64,000 bases of DNA from Chamaecyparis obtusa (Eukaryota > Streptophyta > Pinopsida > Cupressales > Cupressaceae), in contig BSBK01001118.1 of the NCBI GenBank assembly GCA_027943335.1, positions 1,849,501 through 1,913,500 of the forward strand. Direction: 5' to 3'. A program made the translations under genes and the position numbers. The notes beneath the pieces were generated by a model. The model was not told where the DNA came from. It did no database searches and worked only from the letters and a program-made list of their open reading frames with translations. Below, one piece after another: positions 59,767 through 64,000 of this stretch (positions within the stretch are counted from its first letter, which is position 1; every line of letters begins with the position of its first letter).

Positions 59767-62700
59767 TTGGCTACATCACTTACATCCCTTGAAAGAGAGG
59801 ACTTTATCAAATTCTTCCAAGAACAACAAGTGAATTTTGCATGGTCATATGCTGACATGCCCGGACTAGATCCTAATTTCATAATGCATCATCTGAATGT
59901 TAGACCTGGAGTTAAACCTGTGAAGCAAAAACTAAGGAAAATGCACCCACATGTGGCTCTCCTAGTCAAGGCAAAATTGGAAAAATTGTTAAAGGTGGGG
60001 TTCATAAGAACAATAGCATATGCTGATTGGATCTCTAACATTGTGCCGGTTACTAAGCATGATAAATCTATCTGCATGTGTACGGATTTCAGAGATTTAA
60101 ATCTAGCATGTCCCAAAGATGACTTCCCATTGCCAAGCATAGATACCATAGTGGATTTGACAGCAGGTCACGCAATGTACTCATTAATGGATGGATTTAG
60201 TGGCTACAATCAAATAAAGATTGCTCCTGAAGACCAAGAAAAGATAGCATTTACTTGCCCTTGGGGTACTTTTTGTTGGAATGTCATGCCCTTCGGTCTT
60301 AAAAATGCTGGAGCTACATATCAAAGGGCCATGACGACTATTTTCCATGACATGATGCACACTTTCTTAGAAGATTATGTGGATGACATTCTAGCAAAGT
60401 CCCACAATAGAGAAGAACATTTACAAATCCTAAGAAAAATATTCATTCGGTTAGAACAATTCAAAGTTAGATTAAACCCAAAGAAGTGTGCCGTTGGTGT
60501 CCAATCCGGCAAGTTATTCGGTTATATAGTATCAGCAAAAGGAATTGAAGTTGATCCTAAAAAAGTACAAGCCATTCTAGAGATGGAGATTCCAAGAAAC
60601 ATTAGCCAAATGAGGTCACTACAAGGAAAGATTCAATCAATAAGGAGATTTATATCTCAATTAGCAGAAAAGTGTCACTCCTTCACCAGATTGCTACACA
60701 AGGACACTACATTTATGTGGGATGAAGAATGTGATAAGGCCTTTTCTATTTTGAAGACTTATTTGATAAACCCACCTATTCTTATGTCACCTATCAAGGG
60801 CAAAGAACTGTTGTTATACATATCAGCCACAGAAAGGTCTCTAGGCATATTGTTGGCACAAGAAGATGAGCAAGGAAAAGAAAGGGCAATCTACTATCTT
60901 AGTAGAACCTTAATAAAATATGAACTAAATTATTCATTCATGGAAAGAGCATGTCTAGTAGTGGTCTTTGCATCTCAAAAACTAAGACATTATATGTTGA
61001 TGCATAAGATCAAATTAATTGCCAAGATTGATCCTCTCAAATACTTGCTAAGTAAAACTGCCTTAACAGGTAGAATAGCAAAATGGGTCATGATCCTAAG
61101 TGAATTCGACATTGAATATGTTGATAGAAGAGCAATTAAAGGACAAGTGATAGCAGATCACTTAGCAGATAACCCAATGGAGTCTACACAAACCATTCAA
61201 ATTGAATTTCCAGATGCAGAAATTGTCAACATAGAAGCAAAGACATGGAAATTATATTTTGATGGATCTTATACACAAGGAGGTTCTGGAGCAGGTATAT
61301 TATTGGTTACTCCTCAAGGGTACACCATTCCAAAGTCCTATAAACTCTTATTTCCATGCACCAATAACATAGCGGAATATGAGGCATTAGTCATTGGCAT
61401 CAAAATGGATTTGGAATGGAATATTGCAAAATTACAAGTGTATGGGGATTCCCAACTCATAATCAATCAAGTTAATAATGAATACAATACCAAAGATATA
61501 AAATTGATGAAATATAAAACCTTTATTGATGGATGGAAGAAGTACTTTGCTTTGATCACATTTGAACAGATTCCAAGAGAAAAGAATAGAGCAGCAGATG
61601 CCATGGCTACCTTGGCTTCATTATTACAAAAACCAGATCAAAATGAGAAGTATGAGTTCTTGGTGGAAGAGTTGGTAAAACCGGTATTCAACCTTCCTGA
61701 CACCCAAATTTTTGCTCTTTTACAAGGACATGATTCTCCTTGGTATGGACCCATCTATACTTACCTTAAAGACCAAGTACTCCCTGTAGACCAAACTCGT
61801 GCCCAAAAATGTAACTTCATACGCCAAGCCGCCCGTTACCTAATCCTTTCAGACACATTGTATTGTAAGGGTCTTGATGGGACGTTACTTAGATGTTTAG
61901 AGGAAGAAGAGTCTAAGTTAGCTTTACGTGAGGTCCACGAAGGCATTTGTGGGTCACACTCAAGCGGTCTTAATCTAGCTAAGAAAATCCTTCGTTTAGG
62001 GTACTTTTGGACAACATTAGAAAAGGATGCTTGTCAATTTGTGAAGACATGCAGCCAATGTCAATATCATGATAACATGATACATGCACCGGCTCAAGAA
62101 TTACACCCATTCATTACACCATGGCCTTTTTATCAATGGGGTTTTGACTTGATTGGAATCATACATCCTCCATCTTCAAATGGACACAAGTATATCATCA
62201 CAGCAATAGAATACTTCACCAAATGGGTGGAAGCAGTTCCATTAACAACAGCAACCGGCAAACAAATTTCAATGTTCATATTGAACCACATAATTCACCG
62301 CTATGGTATTCCACATGCCATTATCACGGATAATGGGGAACAATTCAAAAATTAGGATATTGATGAACTTTGCATGACATTCCACATTAAACATCATTCG
62401 TCATCCATTTATTATCCACAAGGCAATGGACAAGCTGAAGCAATGAACAAAAATATCCTCAAAATATTAAAAAGATCAGTTAACAAATCAGGAAGAGATT
62501 GGCACATGCAAATAAATCCCGCACTATGGGCTTACAGAACTAGTATCAAAACACCTATAGGAGCCACCCCATTCTCTTTAGTTTATGGAACCAAAGTAGT
62601 TCTACCATTAGAAGTTGAAATCCCATCTCTACGGGTTTCATTAAGAGGATTGATCACTGATGAGGATTATAGGATTGCCAGACTGCAACAATTGGAATTG

Positions 62701-62997
62701 TTAGAGGAACACTAGACTCAAGCTTATGAGCATTTAAGAGTTTATCAAAATAGGATTTCATGCAATTACAATAAACACATCAAACCAAGAACTTTTCAAG
62801 TAGGAGACTTGGTATTAAGAGAAAATCCCAAGAATCAAGCTGAAAGGGAAAAGAAAGGAAAGTGGGAAGCTAATTGGGTAGGCCCATTTGTGATAGTGTC
62901 AACCTTTGGAACTGGAACATATAAGTTATCAGATTGTAATGGTGAAGAGTTACAAGAACCCATAAATAGCATTCATTTGAAGAGGTTCTACACCTAA
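59767..62997 (+). pseudogene. Tat pol: reverse transcriptase, dual RNase H, integrase
   Basis: One frame runs the whole length, broken only by TAG at 62353 and 62713. RT occupies about residues 45-225 with LMDGFSGYNQI (first catalytic Asp142) and EDYVDDILAKS (YVDD at 204-207). The gypsy RNase H follows (LLLYISATERSLGILLAQED), then the extra Tat RNase H (KLYFDGSYTQGGSGAGI, AEYEALVIGI, YGDSQLIINQ). The integrase has its HHCC zinc finger (EVHEGICGSH ... CSQCQ), and catalytic residues in WGFDLIG, ITDNGEQF and, after the first stop, the Glu of GNGQAEAMNK. The C-terminal part reads GKWEANWVGPFVI. Pol copies the RNA into DNA and inserts it. The two stops fall inside or after the integrase, so RT and both RNase H domains are uninterrupted. 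Confidence 0.88.
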
Positions 62998-63430
62998 AGC
63001 AGATGAAAGAGTATACAGAGTATCAGATGAGAGAGCATCATAATTATTGTACATAGTTGAAAAGAGATCTTGAAAATACAAAAACATTTGAAAATGGAAA
63101 ATCCAAAAACATTGGAAAGGAGGAAAGATAAAAAATAGTGAAAAATTGAGCATGAAGAAAGCAAAAACATTTGAAAAACTATCTCTTGGTGAAAACCTAG
63201 CAATAGGCGCCAAGGTGATAAGGAAAAATACAAAAAAAAACAAAAAAAATGAAAAATACAAAAAAAAAAAGAAAAAGAAAAAGTGCCTTGGTGAAAACCT
63301 AGCAATAGGCGCCTCAGTAAAAAAAAAGAAAAAGAAAAAAGAAAAAAAGAAAAAAACACCCAAAGGTGAAAACTTGGCAACAAGCACTTTTGGTTTCCTT
63401 AAGTCATTTCTTTCCTAGTCACATGTGTAC
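62998..63430 (+). other. 3' tail with Lys-rich reading and three GENLA repeats
   Basis: An open stretch 63146-63418 (90 codons) reads as Lys-rich runs between LGENLAIGA (63185), LGENLAIGA (63287) and KGENLATST (63362). At nucleotide level the repeat is ggtgaaaacctagcaatagg at 63188 and 63290 with a diverged third at 63365. The A-rich spacers could equally be untranslated; translation is not shown. Confidence 0.5.
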
Positions 63431-64000
63431 ATAATGCATCTCATCATCCCATTTGTCCAAACCTTCATTGCATCCGTCATTTGTACATAGTCATAATAAC
63501 ATTTTTAGCGTCATCCTTTGCATTGCCCAAAAGTTGTCAAAACTGATACATCAAAAAGGATTCAAACGAGCAACATTCAGTCACAAGCAGAAAGAGATCA
63601 ACATTTTCAGAAGAGAGATCAGATTTTTGTAAACTTTTGATTGATATCATTGTTTACTAACCAAGAAGTTGACTACCACAACAAATCCTTGAGCCTAAAT
63701 TGACTTATTATTCAAGATTAAAAATCAAACATCATTCCATGATCAAAACACTTGGAAATATTATTTGAAGATCATAAAACAATGCAAAACACCTAGATAG
63801 ATTCTTTTGAAAAGTTGGTTACAAATCTATTTACTTACATTAATTCAATTTGTATCAAGTCTTTTTAGCTAATCAATGATGTTTTGACTAGATTGGCAAT
63901 GATGGAGACATGATATTTTTCTTGACTATGAAGTGAATGTTTGGAGGAAGATTCATTGCCTTATGAGAATTCATCTAAAGACATGGTCATCAAAGAACCA
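63431..64000 (+). other. 3' untranslated tail of the Tat element
   Basis: No frame or repeat recognised; the polypurine tract and the 3' LTR must lie beyond the window. Confidence 0.5.

Larger units (their letters stand above)
52506..64000 (+). mobile_element. Nearly complete Tat-lineage Ty3/gypsy element (runs off right edge)
   Basis: Order: 5' LTR, primer site, 2.3-kb leader, gag, protease, acidic spacer, reverse transcriptase, RNase H, a second RNase H, integrase, 3' tail. The second RNase H between the first and the integrase defines the Tat lineage. The 3' LTR lies beyond 64000, so the element is over 11.5 kb. It carries a handful of nonsense codons (55738, 57141, 58767, 59722, 62353, 62713) and frame changes near 55850 and 59520-59550, so this copy is not autonomous now, but it decayed little compared with other elements here. 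Confidence 0.9.

Noticed and set aside
59400..59882. 160-codon minus-strand open stretch
   Set aside because: Antisense to the spacer and start of pol, which have clear family matches.
62950..63387. Phe-rich minus-strand open stretch
   Set aside because: It is the complement of the A-rich tail of the Tat element; composition explains it.

Overview
The window reads as nuclear DNA of a seed plant with a large, repeat-rich genome. It is AT-rich, has two intron-containing plant genes about 15 kb apart, and is otherwise mostly decayed LTR retrotransposons, LINE fragments, a Helitron remnant, small foldback elements and microsatellites. A gymnosperm such as a conifer would fit, but nothing here proves it. 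I see no tRNA, rRNA, CRISPR or bacterial operon structure.

Two genes look functional, both on the minus strand. A temperature-induced lipocalin (TIL) has two exons (12445-12071 and 11927-11751, 183 aa). Its upstream region holds two perfect three-part heat-shock elements, a G-box and a 33-bp tandem repeat that contains the likely TATA box. A secreted GDSL esterase/lipase has five exons between 31569 and 27610 (375 aa) with all catalytic blocks intact. A small foldback element sits in its last intron and another just upstream of its start.

Layout. 1-1581: 3' tail and LTR of a Tat-like Ty3/gypsy element leaving the left edge. 2250-3540: LINE remnant (minus). 4240-6600: Ty3/gypsy gag-protease remnant. 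7099-9175: broken Helitron Rep N-terminal half. 9.3-9.7 kb: duplicated blocks around (TA)n. 11.75-12.85 kb: TIL and its promoter. 13737-15250: 5'-truncated LINE with poly(A) and target-site duplication. 15741-20835: a Copia element with both LTRs but only gag and protease, its 3' LTR split by a 220-bp foldback insertion. 22.1-23.95 kb: LINE ORF1-like remnant. 26.8-31.95 kb: GDSL gene and foldback elements. 33.1-35.6 kb: LINE ORF1/ORF2 remnant. 36.6-44.07 kb: a minus-strand Tat-like element with two LTRs and gag-protease only. 44.08-45.15 kb: Copia-like LTR remnant. 45657-49976: a unit bounded by inverted repeats that appears to split a PPR-like pseudogene. 52506 to the right edge: a nearly complete Tat-lineage Ty3/gypsy element (LTR, tRNA-Lys-type PBS, long leader, gag, protease, RT, two RNase H domains, integrase) with a few stops and frame changes; its 3' LTR lies outside the window.

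The two host genes show no functional link. The less explained items are the 217-220 bp foldback family with 13-bp target duplications, the heat-shock architecture upstream of TIL, a Gly-Glu-Asn repeat flanking pol in the Tat element, a CG-rich periodic leader in that element, and two LTR elements that have lost pol.
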